From Chryseobacterium sp. Tr-659 (lineage in GTDB: Bacteria > Bacteroidota > Bacteroidia > Flavobacteriales > Weeksellaceae): 64,000 nucleotides of DNA. Below the pieces are notes generated by a model that did no database searches, was not told where the DNA came from, and saw only the letters and a list, made by a program, of their open reading frames with translations. Position numbers and translations under genes: made by a program. Positions 43,734 to 52,822 of the stretch are shown here, piece after piece (the stretch's first letter is position 1; each line of letters starts with the position of its first letter). The stretch covers positions 124,001 to 188,000 of the forward strand of contig NZ_VWWP01000001.1 of assembly GCF_011752975.1 (NCBI RefSeq), given 5' to 3'.

Positions 43734-44471
43734 TTATTTTTTATCAATGGATATTTTTCCAGTATTGTCTTTTGTTTCAATAAATGAAACTGTCCAAGGA
43801 ATTATCTCTAAATCTTTTATTGGCTCATCTTCGCTAACATAAAGGAACTGAGAGGGAATTTGATCTGATTGTTTGTCAATTCTAAATTCATTATAATGTA
43901 TTATTAACTTGATGAGACCATGTCCGATATAAGGAGATTCAATTTTAAAATTATATAAATTATTTTCTTTTCCCACGATTTTCTTTTCAAAGAAGATGGT
44001 GTGATTTTCCTTTAGGCTAATACGATAAGAGTTTCTGGATACCTTAGAAAAAGTGTCTTTAAGTTCGTCAATTAAATTATTTAATCCTTCTTTAGAATCT
44101 TCATAAATTAAGCATCTAAATTGTTTCAAATCGAATGGAATATACTTTGTGTCTTGAGAAACAATAATTACTTTTTCCATGTCTTTTATTGCATGAACAA
44201 GTCCCAGTTCATAAAAAACGTTTGCATTTAAGTCCGTTAAATCAGCGATAATAAATTCTGATTCCATAATTTGATCTAAAATACTTTGAAGGATATGAGG
44301 GGTGTGAATGTCATCACCTCTAACGCAAATCAAATTAATTTCTTCAGATTGAATTGAATCCTTAAATGCTTCATATACTTTATTGAATTTCTCTGCAAAG
44401 GGCATAATTAAAAAACAAGTTCCCTTATTAATTTTACTCTTCTTTGTTTCAAAATAATTTTTTGGATACAT
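43734..44471 (-). CDS. TIR-like / nucleoside deoxyribosyltransferase-like protein
   Basis: 245 residues. The N-terminal domain (about 15-140) has the pattern CFLIMPFAEKFNKVYEAFK, then EFIIADLTDLNANVFYELGL and VHAI, diagnostic of a TIR/nucleoside 2-deoxyribosyltransferase-like Rossmann fold; the Glu of NVFYELG is the presumed catalytic residue. The remaining C-terminal part (about 150-245) is beta-rich and unassigned. Proteins with this domain are often found in bacterial defence loci, where related folds cleave NAD+. It is last of three consecutive TIR-type genes on this strand. Activity is inferred, not shown. Confidence 0.72.
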   Translation of the reverse strand: MYPKNYFETKKSKINKGTCFLIMPFAEKFNKVYEAFKDSIQSEEINLICVRGDDIHTPHILQSILDQIMESEFIIADLTDLNANVFYELGLVHAIKDMEKVIIVSQDTKYIPFDLKQFRCLIYEDSKEGLNNLIDELKDTFSKVSRNSYRISLKENHTIFFEKKIVGKENNLYNFKIESPYIGHGLIKLIIHYNEFRIDKQSDQIPSQFLYVSEDEPIKDLEIIPWTVSFIETKDNTGKISIDKK

Positions 44472-44539
44472 AGGTGTGTTATATTTGGTTTTAGTAATAA
44501 AGTTTATATGTTATGCCGACAATTTAGGGATAGTGAAGG

Positions 44540-45415
44540 TCATATTTTTTGTAAAGAAAGAATGAGCTCGCTATAAGGACGAGATGCTTTATTAGTAAAA
44601 TCAAGATACTGTAGGGATTCTAATCTGGGATGAAGGGTGGTTTGTTTAAGCATTATGGGAAAAATTTTTTTGTTTTTTCCCCATGCATAAGCCCATTCAT
44701 AGGTTACATATTCTGATTTTCTTGCTTCTGGTGTCATTATGACTATAACAGCCTTAGACCTACTTATTCCATCATCAATTTCCTGCCTCCATTCTTGGCC
44801 AATTTTCAATTTCTCACTATCTATCCAACAATTAATATTTGCTTTTTCTAATTTAAGCTTTAAGAGTTCAGCAAAATCAGAATCATCGTGACTATGTGAG
44901 ATGAAAATCAATTCCTGTTTATCTTTAATAGAAATATTAGATTGATTTGTTTTGTATTTATTTTGTAGAATAATACTTTCAATAGTCTCTATAATACTGT
45001 TGAGGGTACGTTCTAATTCCAAGTCATTTAATTCTGATATTGATAAATCATTTTTAGGAAATATTCTATTTCCTACAATCCATTTTTTTGATGACCAATT
45101 CGTAGGGGTATAGATTATAGGTATTATATATTTATTATTTTTATCAGCTAATTCATTTAATGTATCTTCGATGATATCTTTAGTTGAAGCTAAATAGTCA
45201 GGTGTTACTATGCAGATGATAATATCAAAATCGTATAATCTATCTGCAATTTGGCCATTTGTTAGATCCGTACCATCACTAATTATTTCGTAATTAAAAA
45301 TTGACACATTTTCTTTATTGAAAATGCTAAGTCTACGAATTATTTTTTCTGCAAATTGTCTATCCTCAAATAGGTAGTCTATAAATAGATTTATAGTTTT
45401 TGATTGTTGTTCCAT
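44540..45415 (-). CDS. Tandem TIR-domain protein
   Basis: 291 residues with two TIR-like domains. The N-terminal one (about 8-145) reads TINLFIDYLFEDRQFAEKII and IIICIVTPDYLAS; it looks diverged. The C-terminal one (about 167-291) is canonical: LIFISHSHDDSDFAELLKLK, NINCWIDSEKLKIGQEWRQE, AVIVIMTPEARKSEYVTYEW; the Glu in SEYVTYEW fits the catalytic Glu of NAD+-cleaving TIR domains. No transmembrane part. It could be a signalling or effector protein of a defence system. Located 68 bp upstream of the TIR-like gene at 43734 and 166 bp after the next TIR gene. Confidence 0.85.
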   Translation of the reverse strand: MEQQSKTINLFIDYLFEDRQFAEKIIRRLSIFNKENVSIFNYEIISDGTDLTNGQIADRLYDFDIIICIVTPDYLASTKDIIEDTLNELADKNNKYIIPIIYTPTNWSSKKWIVGNRIFPKNDLSISELNDLELERTLNSIIETIESIILQNKYKTNQSNISIKDKQELIFISHSHDDSDFAELLKLKLEKANINCWIDSEKLKIGQEWRQEIDDGISRSKAVIVIMTPEARKSEYVTYEWAYAWGKNKKIFPIMLKQTTLHPRLESLQYLDFTNKASRPYSELILSLQKI

Positions 45416-45581
45416 GTTGTTTAGTTTTTTAAGTCTATAGATATTTTAATGTGAAGATCATGATTTAAAGACAGATCATGAAAATGTAATCGGAAAGTTT
45501 TTTCTATACAAGTATAATTAGATGTATTTATAAATTCTATTATTAGAATTTTGTTCATTCTTGATTACATAACGGTATAAA

Positions 45582-46460
45582 CTAAGAACCTAATATTTCC
45601 AATACCCTTTTTTGTGCCATTTTATAAGCTTCAGTATTCTTTCTGGAAATATATCTTACATATTTATTAAGTTGCAGTTCATTTGTTAATTTTTCGTTTC
45701 CGAGTATTCCCATTTTTAATATTCTATCTTTTTCTAGTTGTGTTATTTGAATAAATAAATTATCAATATTTGTGTTTTTTTCTATAGCATCAATAGCATA
45801 GTTTAGTGCTTCTTCTTCAGCAAAAGAAAGATCATTAAGAGTACCTAGCTCTGTAAGTAATGTCTTGCGATTAATATCTCTTGAATTTGCAATTCTTTGA
45901 ATTATGCTTAAACTATGTTGTATTGATAATTCATCGGATTGCAAGAACATATTCTTAAGTTTTGTAGAATTTAAGGCATCTAATCCCAGATGTTCTTGTA
46001 ATACATTTTTTAAATCATTAATTTTTAAGTCACTAATTTCAAAAGATTTGCATAGACCTATTTCAAGGGATTTAATTAATTTAATAATCCCATCTTCTTC
46101 TGCTAAGTTCGCTATATGATATTGTTTTAGATGTCTAGGGATATCACATTCTCCTAACATTGTTGGAATAATATAAATTTGCCCTCCTGGAATAAATTTG
46201 GCAGTTTCTATTGCGTAATGTTGCTCTTTATGAATAAATCCTCTTCTTTCACTAGATTTACGAGAAATAATTAACAATAAGATTTTAGTGGTTTTTATTT
46301 CATCTTCAATAGCTTCTTCCCATCGTTCCCCAGGTAATAAATCGTAAACGTCAAACCATGTCTTAATATTAAGACTATTTAGATAGTCAACGAGCTTTTG
46401 GACGAAAAAAAGGTCTTCTCTTCCGTAAGAGATAAACACTTCAGTTTTAGATGGTTTCAT
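45582..46460 (-). CDS. TIR domain protein with helical C-terminal domain
   Basis: 292 residues. An N-terminal TIR domain (about 5-135): EVFISYGREDLFFVQKLVDY, IKTWFDVYDLLPGERWEEAI, ILLLIISRKSSERRGFIHKE, with a Glu at the expected catalytic position (HKEQHYA). The C-terminal part (about 145-292) is all-helical and charged (LKNVLQEHLGLDALNST; IQRIANSRDINRKTLLTELG), unassigned, possibly an effector-associated or adaptor domain. First gene of the TIR cluster. Confidence 0.85.
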   Translation of the reverse strand: MKPSKTEVFISYGREDLFFVQKLVDYLNSLNIKTWFDVYDLLPGERWEEAIEDEIKTTKILLLIISRKSSERRGFIHKEQHYAIETAKFIPGGQIYIIPTMLGECDIPRHLKQYHIANLAEEDGIIKLIKSLEIGLCKSFEISDLKINDLKNVLQEHLGLDALNSTKLKNMFLQSDELSIQHSLSIIQRIANSRDINRKTLLTELGTLNDLSFAEEEALNYAIDAIEKNTNIDNLFIQITQLEKDRILKMGILGNEKLTNELQLNKYVRYISRKNTEAYKMAQKRVLEILGS

Positions 46461-46717
46461 AGTATTAGTTTTAAATAGTTAAAAACTGATATTCATAGGA
46501 GATAAAAGATGTATTAGTCCAATTTTAGTACAAGCTAATTCATACTTTTCACCCCGCATAATTTAAGAAAAAAAATCACGTGAAAGTTTGGCGTTCAAAT
46601 ATTAATCATAGACTAACTGAAAATAAAATGATGGGTAGCAAGATTTTCATGGTATATTTTGGGATAAGGCTTATCATTTTCTAAAATGAATTTTTACTCT
46701 TTCTCAATTCAAAGAAT

Positions 46718-47275
46718 TTAATAATTAAAAATAAAGATCCCCAAATCAAAAGACCGATAATGATAACGTTGTTTAGCTTTTCTTATTTGATATATGATTC
46801 CCACGAGCAATCCTGTAACACCTCCGAGATACCCAAAATTATGAATAGATCCTACGTTGATATAATTTTGTATTTCCTGAGTTTCAAGAGGAATATACCA
46901 ATCAATATTTTTAGGGCTTAAAAATAAAATTGAATAGAAATATCCCAAGATTCCAGATATGAAAGCAATGCAGAGATTGATCAATATAGACTTTACAGTT
47001 ATGCTAAGGATATGTATGGTATCAAAAAATAATGAAATGAAAGCATAGGCAATTCCTAAAAATAATCCTACCCACCATGTTGCTAAGAACCCTACGATTC
47101 CTACTTTTATTCTGGAAGCTAATTGTAATTGTTCAATTTCAAATTGTGGAAACTTAAGTAAGGTATAATATTCAGGAGAAATGCTGAAAGTAATCTGATC
47201 ATGAATGATGCCATATGCCCCGGCAAAGAGAATGGAAATAATGATAATAAGAATAAAGTTGAATAACTCTCTCAT
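46718..47275 (-). CDS. Membrane protein, unknown function
   Basis: 185 residues with about four membrane segments (1-25, 55-80, 88-112, 148-165). The N terminus (RELFNFILIIIISILFAGAY) reads into an extracytoplasmic loop (HDQITFSISPEYYTLLKFPQ). Lineage-specific type seen in flavobacteria (recollection). No domain or role recognised. It precedes the TIR cluster by 257 bp in which no gene was found. Confidence 0.7.
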   Translation of the reverse strand: MRELFNFILIIIISILFAGAYGIIHDQITFSISPEYYTLLKFPQFEIEQLQLASRIKVGIVGFLATWWVGLFLGIAYAFISLFFDTIHILSITVKSILINLCIAFISGILGYFYSILFLSPKNIDWYIPLETQEIQNYINVGSIHNFGYLGGVTGLLVGIIYQIRKAKQRYHYRSFDLGIFIFNY

Positions 47276-47360
47276 GAAATTTGACTGGCTAAGTAAGGTT
47301 ATAGTTTATAAGCCTAATTTACGTATTAAATCATCAATGTGATAAGGACTGAATAAAAAT

Positions 47361-48221
47361 TCAGCCCATTAATCGGTTAAAAAAAGATTTGATAGATTGT
47401 AAAGAAAGCATTATTCTGATTCCCATCCGATAGAGAATATTATTTTGGTATTGTAAAAATGTATAGATTTCATCAGGATGATGATACTGTTGAGGGATTC
47501 TTTTATTGAGAATTTTCCGTATTCCTCTTCGGATCATTGTTTCTAAAATTATTTTTGAAAAAGATTCTTTTGCGCTTTGTTTGGATTCTTTTTGTGATAT
47601 ACCATTAGAGTGGGTTCTGTAACGGTATAATATTTTATTGATAAATTTAGCATGGCCTACTTCCAGTATTTTGAGATACAAATCCTGATCAACAGCATTA
47701 GAAAGAGCTGCATTGATCCCTGTGGTTTTTAAGTAAGCTTCTCTTTTAAAAGTGAAAAAATGGGATACTTCAATGTGGGTATTGAAAAAATATCTGTTAT
47801 TGTAAATCTGTTTACTGTTTTTAAAAACATGTACTGAATTTAAAAATTCATCACAAATCATAAATTTTGAATAAGCGGCAACAATTTTTGTATTACGTTC
47901 AAAAGCTTTTACAGAAAGTTCTAATGCTTGTGGATACACAGCATCATCAGGGTCAATAAAACCACAGATGTCACCGGAGGCGTAGTCTATGCATTTTCTT
48001 TTTGTATAGCCACATCCTTTATTAGTTGTTTGGGTGTATACTTTAAATCGGTCATCATTCTTGGTCAAAGCGTAAATAGTTACAAGGGAATCATCAGTAG
48101 AAGCATCATCCACAATGATGGCTTCCCAGTTCTGATAGGTTTGAGTAATTAGTGAATTATAGCACTCTTTAAAATATTTCCCATTATTATAATGTGCAAT
48201 AAGAACTGAGAATTTCATCAT
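47361..48221 (-). CDS. Glycosyltransferase family 2
   Basis: 286 residues, a GT-A fold: FSVLIAHYNNGKYFKECYNS, the nucleotide-binding region IIVDDASTDDSLVTIY and the metal motif GFIDPDDAVYP (DxD). The later NAVDQDLYLKILEV holds the usual acidic base region. It transfers a sugar to a glycan such as LPS O-antigen or a capsule unit. A stand-alone gene. The second Met (48218) is an equally good start. Confidence 0.92.
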   Translation of the reverse strand: MMKFSVLIAHYNNGKYFKECYNSLITQTYQNWEAIIVDDASTDDSLVTIYALTKNDDRFKVYTQTTNKGCGYTKRKCIDYASGDICGFIDPDDAVYPQALELSVKAFERNTKIVAAYSKFMICDEFLNSVHVFKNSKQIYNNRYFFNTHIEVSHFFTFKREAYLKTTGINAALSNAVDQDLYLKILEVGHAKFINKILYRYRTHSNGISQKESKQSAKESFSKIILETMIRRGIRKILNKRIPQQYHHPDEIYTFLQYQNNILYRMGIRIMLSLQSIKSFFNRLMG

Positions 48222-48376
48222 ATCATTATTTTCGTAAACTTCATACGGTGAAAAACATAACTACCTATATCAGATAAATATTAAGATACCTTAGTATCAT
48301 TATATTTTTAGAATTCAGATTTTTTATCGATGTTAATAACAGGAAGCTTTGTGTTTGTTTTACGAATATAAAATTC

Positions 48377-48407
48377 AAACCCCTAAGCTGTGTGAGTTTA
48401 GGGGTTT
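48377..48407 (-). terminator. Terminator of the Kelch/T9SS gene
   Basis: Perfect 10-bp arms AAACCCCTAA (48377-48386) and TTAGGGGTTT (48398-48407), loop 11 bases, followed on the minus strand by GAATTTTATA. Confidence 0.75.
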
Positions 48408-48416
48408 AATTGTGTT

Positions 48417-48550
48417 ATGAAAAAGCTGAAATTTTTATCTAAAGTGTTAACTTATAAAAATTCAACTTGTTGTAATATAATGTTTTATTGTTTTTTTTGT
48501 GTTGATTTTTCGAATGCGCAAAAAATACAGGATTTGATCATTTATTATTA
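48417..48550 (+). pseudogene. Possible 5' remnant of a secreted-protein gene
   Basis: A plus-strand frame from ATG 48417 reads MKKLKFLSKVLTYKNSTCCN then IMFYCFFCVDFSNAQKIQDL, which looks like a signal peptide ending SNAQ, the form common in this lineage. After about residue 40 the frame runs into the minus-strand Kelch gene and loses sense. It may be a truncated gene start; a chance frame is possible. Confidence 0.25.
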
Positions 48551-49723
48551 TCTCACAATTCTAATCTGCTGTAAAATTCCTTTTTCATTTTTAAAAGTAA
48601 AAATATAGGTTCCAGGTCGTACTCTGGATAAATCTATCGTTTTATTATAATAGGCAAAACCTTTAATGATCTGGCCTCCATCTGTTGAGTAAACAGTGTA
48701 TTCAAATTGATTGCTGTTATTTTTATTACTGATTACAAACCCATCTCTGGATGCATTGGTATAAACCTTTGTTTCCAGTACACGATTCTTAGTGGGTGTA
48801 TTCACTGCGAGTACACTATCGCTGATATCTGCTGCCTGTATGCTTTTGATGGATGATTTGGTTAAAGATGTAGTACTTCCTCCGATGATGTATAGTTTAT
48901 TGTTATATACTTCCGCTGCAGCATGTCTTCGTGGAATCATATTGGATGACAACTGATGTAATTTATTAGTTGTAGTATCAAAATAAGCCATAAAAGTTTG
49001 ATTATTATAACCTCCTGCAATAAAAATCTTATTACCAGATACTGCTAATGAGTGGCCTGATATACCGGCTGGCATTGTATATTGCTTAATCCAGAGATTA
49101 GCGTTGAGGTCGTAAACATTAACCAGACGGGATGAGGTACCGTTAAAACCCCCAATGACATAAAGCTTATCATTCACAATTTTACCCTTTGCTTCTCTGG
49201 CTGTGGGCATATTGGGTAACGGGTGCCAAGTATTGGAAGCAATATCATAATATTGGAATCTATCAGAAAATACAGTGCTTTTGGCTCCGTTTAGTCCGCT
49301 GCCACCAAACACATATATTTTACCATTATAGATTGCAGAACCTGCATTTCCTGTATAGGAATGATTAACAGCGCCTTTCGTTATGGTATTAGTTGCAAGG
49401 TCAAAAATTTCAAGGTGGCTGTTTCCCCAACCATTAAAAATATAAATTTTATTATTGTAAGTCTCCGAGTTAGCAAATTTTTTGGGAATCAGCGTGGAAT
49501 TGAGAACACTCCATTTGTTATCAGTAATATTATATTTTTCAATAAAGTTCGCATTACCGCCGTTTTCCTGGTATCCATTGCTCACATAGATATTATCATC
49601 CACAATTACACTGGTTATAGCACCTCTGCCCGCAGACATATTGGCGAGATGTTTAAAATCAAGGGTTTGTGCATGGGCTAGTAGTGAGCCCAAAAATGAA
49701 AAGAATAATAATTTTGTTTTCAT
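48548..49723 (-). CDS. Kelch-repeat protein with T9SS sorting domain
   Basis: 391 residues: a signal peptide (1-19, ending AHAQ), then a six-bladed Kelch propeller (about 25-290) with repeats of the form 'Y..KIYVFGGS..... YDIASNTW' (SAIYNGKIYVFGGSGLNGAK; KIVNDKLYVIGGFNGTSSR; AEVYNNKLYIIGGSTTSL), and a C-terminal sorting domain (about 315-391) ending ILQQIRIVR. It should be exported by type IX secretion and act at the surface in binding carbohydrate or protein partners. Confidence 0.9.
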   Translation of the reverse strand: MKTKLLFFSFLGSLLAHAQTLDFKHLANMSAGRGAITSVIVDDNIYVSNGYQENGGNANFIEKYNITDNKWSVLNSTLIPKKFANSETYNNKIYIFNGWGNSHLEIFDLATNTITKGAVNHSYTGNAGSAIYNGKIYVFGGSGLNGAKSTVFSDRFQYYDIASNTWHPLPNMPTAREAKGKIVNDKLYVIGGFNGTSSRLVNVYDLNANLWIKQYTMPAGISGHSLAVSGNKIFIAGGYNNQTFMAYFDTTTNKLHQLSSNMIPRRHAAAEVYNNKLYIIGGSTTSLTKSSIKSIQAADISDSVLAVNTPTKNRVLETKVYTNASRDGFVISNKNNSNQFEYTVYSTDGGQIIKGFAYYNKTIDLSRVRPGTYIFTFKNEKGILQQIRIVR

Positions 49724-49886
49724 TGGTGTTATTTAATCCTGCTCAATGTTACTACATTTTTTGCAATAGCAATGAAAAGTATTTCGTTGACAAATGTTCT
49801 GAATTCTTCTTTATATTTAGGCGTAAATCCGAAACTATGTTTTGTAGATATTGTTTTTTAGTAGTTTTTTAAGATGTCCTCCATTT

Positions 49887-50459
49887 TTATTTTATTTTTT
49901 CAGGATGTTTTTTATACCACTTGTATAAAGCTAAGCTTAATAATATAGGCATAATGATCCTATTCGTTATCAGTAAAAAAAATAATCTAATGATTTGGAA
50001 CTCTGAAAGTATATTGATAAGTAGTAAATAAGGGTATTTAATAAAAGCATTAAAGGGCTCGTAGCTGGGAGCAGAATAGTCTTCACCATTGAGAAGATTT
50101 TTTAACCGATCCATATTATTCTGAGTTACGATTTTATCTGTTTCATCAATGTAATAATATTGAATGTATCCTGCTAAAAAACTAAGATTGTAAGTAACGA
50201 AAGAGATGGCTAATGATGTTACGATCAATTTCCCAAGTTTCAATTCTTTACTTTCAAGTATGGTTTTTTTCAGCGCAAAGTATATGATTAAAATATCAGA
50301 AAGCAATAATCCATACCAGTAAATAGAAAATAATAAAGTATTTCCTGTTGAAAAGCTTCCTAATTTGAAATAGCTATAATAAAAAGAAAGGACCCTATGG
50401 GAAAGAAATAAAATGATGGAAAAGATGATTACATTTTTAATGTAGATTTTATTTTTCAT
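49887..50459 (-). CDS. Membrane protein, unknown function
   Basis: 190 residues with about five hydrophobic segments (8-25, 42-62, 78-97, 140-160, 165-183) and a basic tail (YKWYKKHPEKIK). No recognised domain. A loop of about 40 residues between the third and fourth segments (YIDETDKIVTQNNMDRLKNL) is the only long polar part. Confidence 0.7.
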   Translation of the reverse strand: MKNKIYIKNVIIFSIILFLSHRVLSFYYSYFKLGSFSTGNTLLFSIYWYGLLLSDILIIYFALKKTILESKELKLGKLIVTSLAISFVTYNLSFLAGYIQYYYIDETDKIVTQNNMDRLKNLLNGEDYSAPSYEPFNAFIKYPYLLLINILSEFQIIRLFFLLITNRIIMPILLSLALYKWYKKHPEKIK

Positions 50460-50842
50460 TTGAATGTTGCGCTCCGGGGGAGAGGTTATTAGTTTATTAT
50501 TATTTACCGGTAAATTTAAGTAAAATTTGGCTTAGTTTTCCGGGATATGAATAAGGTTAGGATTTTGAGCAGTATCTTTTTCTTTCGGCATTTTTCCCCT
50601 GATGTTCTTTTGTTTGCATATTTATACGTTATAGAAACAAACATAAGTGAAAGTTGGGGGATAGGAAATGGGAGAGTAGGGGTATTCTATGTGGATAGAA
50701 TTATAAAGAATCCGAAGTCGGGAGACTTCGAATTTTTTGAAGAAAGTCTTTTTCAGTGTATTAAGTTATCAAATAATCAATATGAAAATTAATTTTTCAA
50801 ATGTTTCAGCTTGGGCTTTGTACATAGTTTGCAAAATCTATG
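50460..50842. other. Gene-free interval with one terminator hairpin
   Basis: About 380 AT-rich bases. The only clear element is a plus-strand terminator-like hairpin, CGAAGTC-GGGA-GACTTCG followed by AATTTTTT (50713-50738). A plus-strand frame of 81 codons ends just beyond it but has no family similarity or convincing start region. The hairpin may be the relic of a lost plus-strand gene. Confidence 0.5.
50713..50738 (+). terminator. Orphan Rho-independent terminator
   Basis: Perfect 7-bp stem CGAAGTC / GACTTCG, loop GGGA, then AATTTTTT. No supported plus-strand gene precedes it. Confidence 0.6.
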
Positions 50843-51972
50843 TTAATTTTTAATTTTTTTCAATATTATTTCTTCAATGTTTTTAAAATCTAAATAAGAA
50901 ATTCTAATTAAATCTATTTTATTATCAATAGAATATTGATTTTTTATAGCGTCTTTTCTAATTGTTGTTGAAATGATTTTTTGCCTCCGAATGTTTCAAT
51001 TGGATGAAAGTGTTGAACACCATCATATTCTATAGCAAGATTTAATTTAGGAAGATAAAAGTCAAATATTAATTTTTTGATATAAACACAATCATTGAAT
51101 TTTTTTTGAAATTCATATTCAATATTCAAACTTTCTAACAATAATCTAATTTTCCTTTCACCAATTGTTTCAGTACATTTTGGACATCCTTTTCTATTTG
51201 AATAAATATGATCACTTGGTGTTTGTAAAAAATAGTCATGACTTTTACAATCAATTTTTACTTTTGTATGAGCATTTTTATAATTTACTTTTGCATAGTT
51301 ATAAATTTCTCCATGAGTATTTATAGCTTTTACAGTAAATTCTTCTTTTGTCATTGGAACATTGCCGGTACATTTGGGGCATTTATGTCCTTTTAAATGT
51401 GATTGTGCTGTTTGTTCCCATTCTCCATGAATAAAACAAACAATAGTTATTTTTTCATCAGCTCCGTTATAAATAGATTTTGAATAATCATATAATTCTC
51501 CATGGATTTTTTTAGCAAGTGAAATAAATTCTTCTTGTGTTCTGGAGAAATATTCTGATAATTTATTTAAATCACAATGATAACATCCTTTATAGTTATT
51601 TACATGATTATTAGGAGTTTGCTTGAAAACTCCATGTTTTTTACAAATGATCTTTATTTTTGTAAATGCACCATCATAATCTGTTTCTGAAAGAGAATAA
51701 TCGTATTGATTTCTATGTGTTTTTTTGGCTTGTTCAATAAATTTTTTAAAAGGTTTGAGTCTTTTATTTCGAGCCTTTTCAATTCCGCATTTAGAACAGC
51801 CTTGCCTTCTTTTAATGTGTTTATAAGGAGTCCGTTCAAATTCTCCATGCTTTGGACAAATAATTTTTATTTTAGTATCAACATTTACATAATTAGAAAG
51901 TTTATAATTGTAAAAATTTCCATGAATCTCATTTGTTTCAAAAATAAACTTCTTAAATCTTTCTGCTTTCAT
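50843..51972 (-). pseudogene. Frameshifted zinc-ribbon/Vsr-like endonuclease
   Basis: The open frame (50944-51972, 342 residues) has four to five repeats of about 60 residues of the form 'HG.xYxY....Y......I.CxxHGxFxxTPxxHxxxxxGCxxC', each a zinc-ribbon-like unit, then a nuclease domain IKKLIFDFYLPKLNLAIEYD, GVQHFHP, resembling Vsr/DUF559-type PD-(D/E)XK folds. The frame stops early after QQQLEKTL. A one-base shift inside the A-run just before (near 50956) restores the expected tail DAIKNQYSIDNKIDLIRISY LDFKNIEEII, ending at 50843. So one base is missing from the run: a frameshift mutation, or a sequencing error. Such proteins resemble phage-borne or homing endonucleases. Confidence 0.85.
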
Positions 51973-52111
51973 GAAATTTTACTTAACGTTTTGTGGTGGA
52001 TAGGAAATCGAAACACAAATATTGAATTTATTACCAATGTTTAATTAAACAATGACTGTTGAGTTCTACACTTAATTATATTTGATATAAATTCCTTGTT
52101 AGCAATAGGTC

Positions 52112-52822
52112 TTATTTCTTTTTTAGTATTTTAAAAATCGCAAGTGTAGTTGATGCCAATATTGCTATAATTATGCTTGATATTATTCCTATATAAAAGT
52201 CATTTTTTTGAAGAAAATCATATAATGGTTTTGATACGTTGTCATATTTTTCTTTACCAATAAATATTAATCCTGATGCTAACGCTGTCATGATACCTGC
52301 AATTATTGCAAAGCTTTCAGATGTTCTAAGGACTCTTCTATATCTATTTTCAATGCCTTTATTTATTTCTCCCCGCTTCTCGATTATTGACTTAATTTCT
52401 TTTTCGATGTTCAAATCATTTGTTTTTTTCTCACTTTCCGTTCGAGTTTCCAGTTCAATATTGTCAATACTTGTTAGTAACTCTCCTTTAAAATATATTT
52501 TCTTTAGTTCAATGATAATATTTTCTTTAATTGATTTCTCAAGAAGCGGGTTAGAAATTGTTTCAGACACAAGGTCTTCGATAATATGATTGACAGTGAC
52601 TTTTTCATTGTCAATTTTTGTTTCCCTTGTTTTAGAATTAATTACTGTTTGAATTTCAAAGGTTGTTAATTGTCTTCTGTCTCCAATTTGATGAGATAAG
52701 ATTCGCACAATGTCTCTTTTTACTTTATCAATATTATTTTCTTTACTTTTTATAAAGATGTATATTGATAAGGGAATTGAACCTATTGAGGCAATTGTTC
52801 CTATAATTGAAAAAAAGTCCAC
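52112..52822 (-). CDS. Membrane-anchored coiled protein, unknown function
   Basis: 236 residues. One N-terminal membrane segment (about 1-24, IIGTIASIGSIPLSIYIFIK), a long charged helical middle (about 30-165, including ESEKKTNDLNIEKEIKSIIE), and two C-terminal segments (about 170-190 and 212-232). The AT-rich codon use matches the surrounding accessory region. No domain recognised. Confidence 0.72.
   Translation of the reverse strand: MDFFSIIGTIASIGSIPLSIYIFIKSKENNIDKVKRDIVRILSHQIGDRRQLTTFEIQTVINSKTRETKIDNEKVTVNHIIEDLVSETISNPLLEKSIKENIIIELKKIYFKGELLTSIDNIELETRTESEKKTNDLNIEKEIKSIIEKRGEINKGIENRYRRVLRTSESFAIIAGIMTALASGLIFIGKEKYDNVSKPLYDFLQKNDFYIGIISSIIIAILASTTLAIFKILKKK

Noticed and set aside
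43734-46460. Assigning the TIR genes to Thoeris, CBASS or Pycsar
   Set aside because: No ThsA, cyclic-nucleotide synthase or Cap2/Cap3 gene is present, so the named systems are not supported.
50547-50792. An 81-codon plus-strand frame ending past a hairpin
   Set aside because: No family similarity, and the terminator-like hairpin would lie inside the coding part. Kept only as an orphan terminator.
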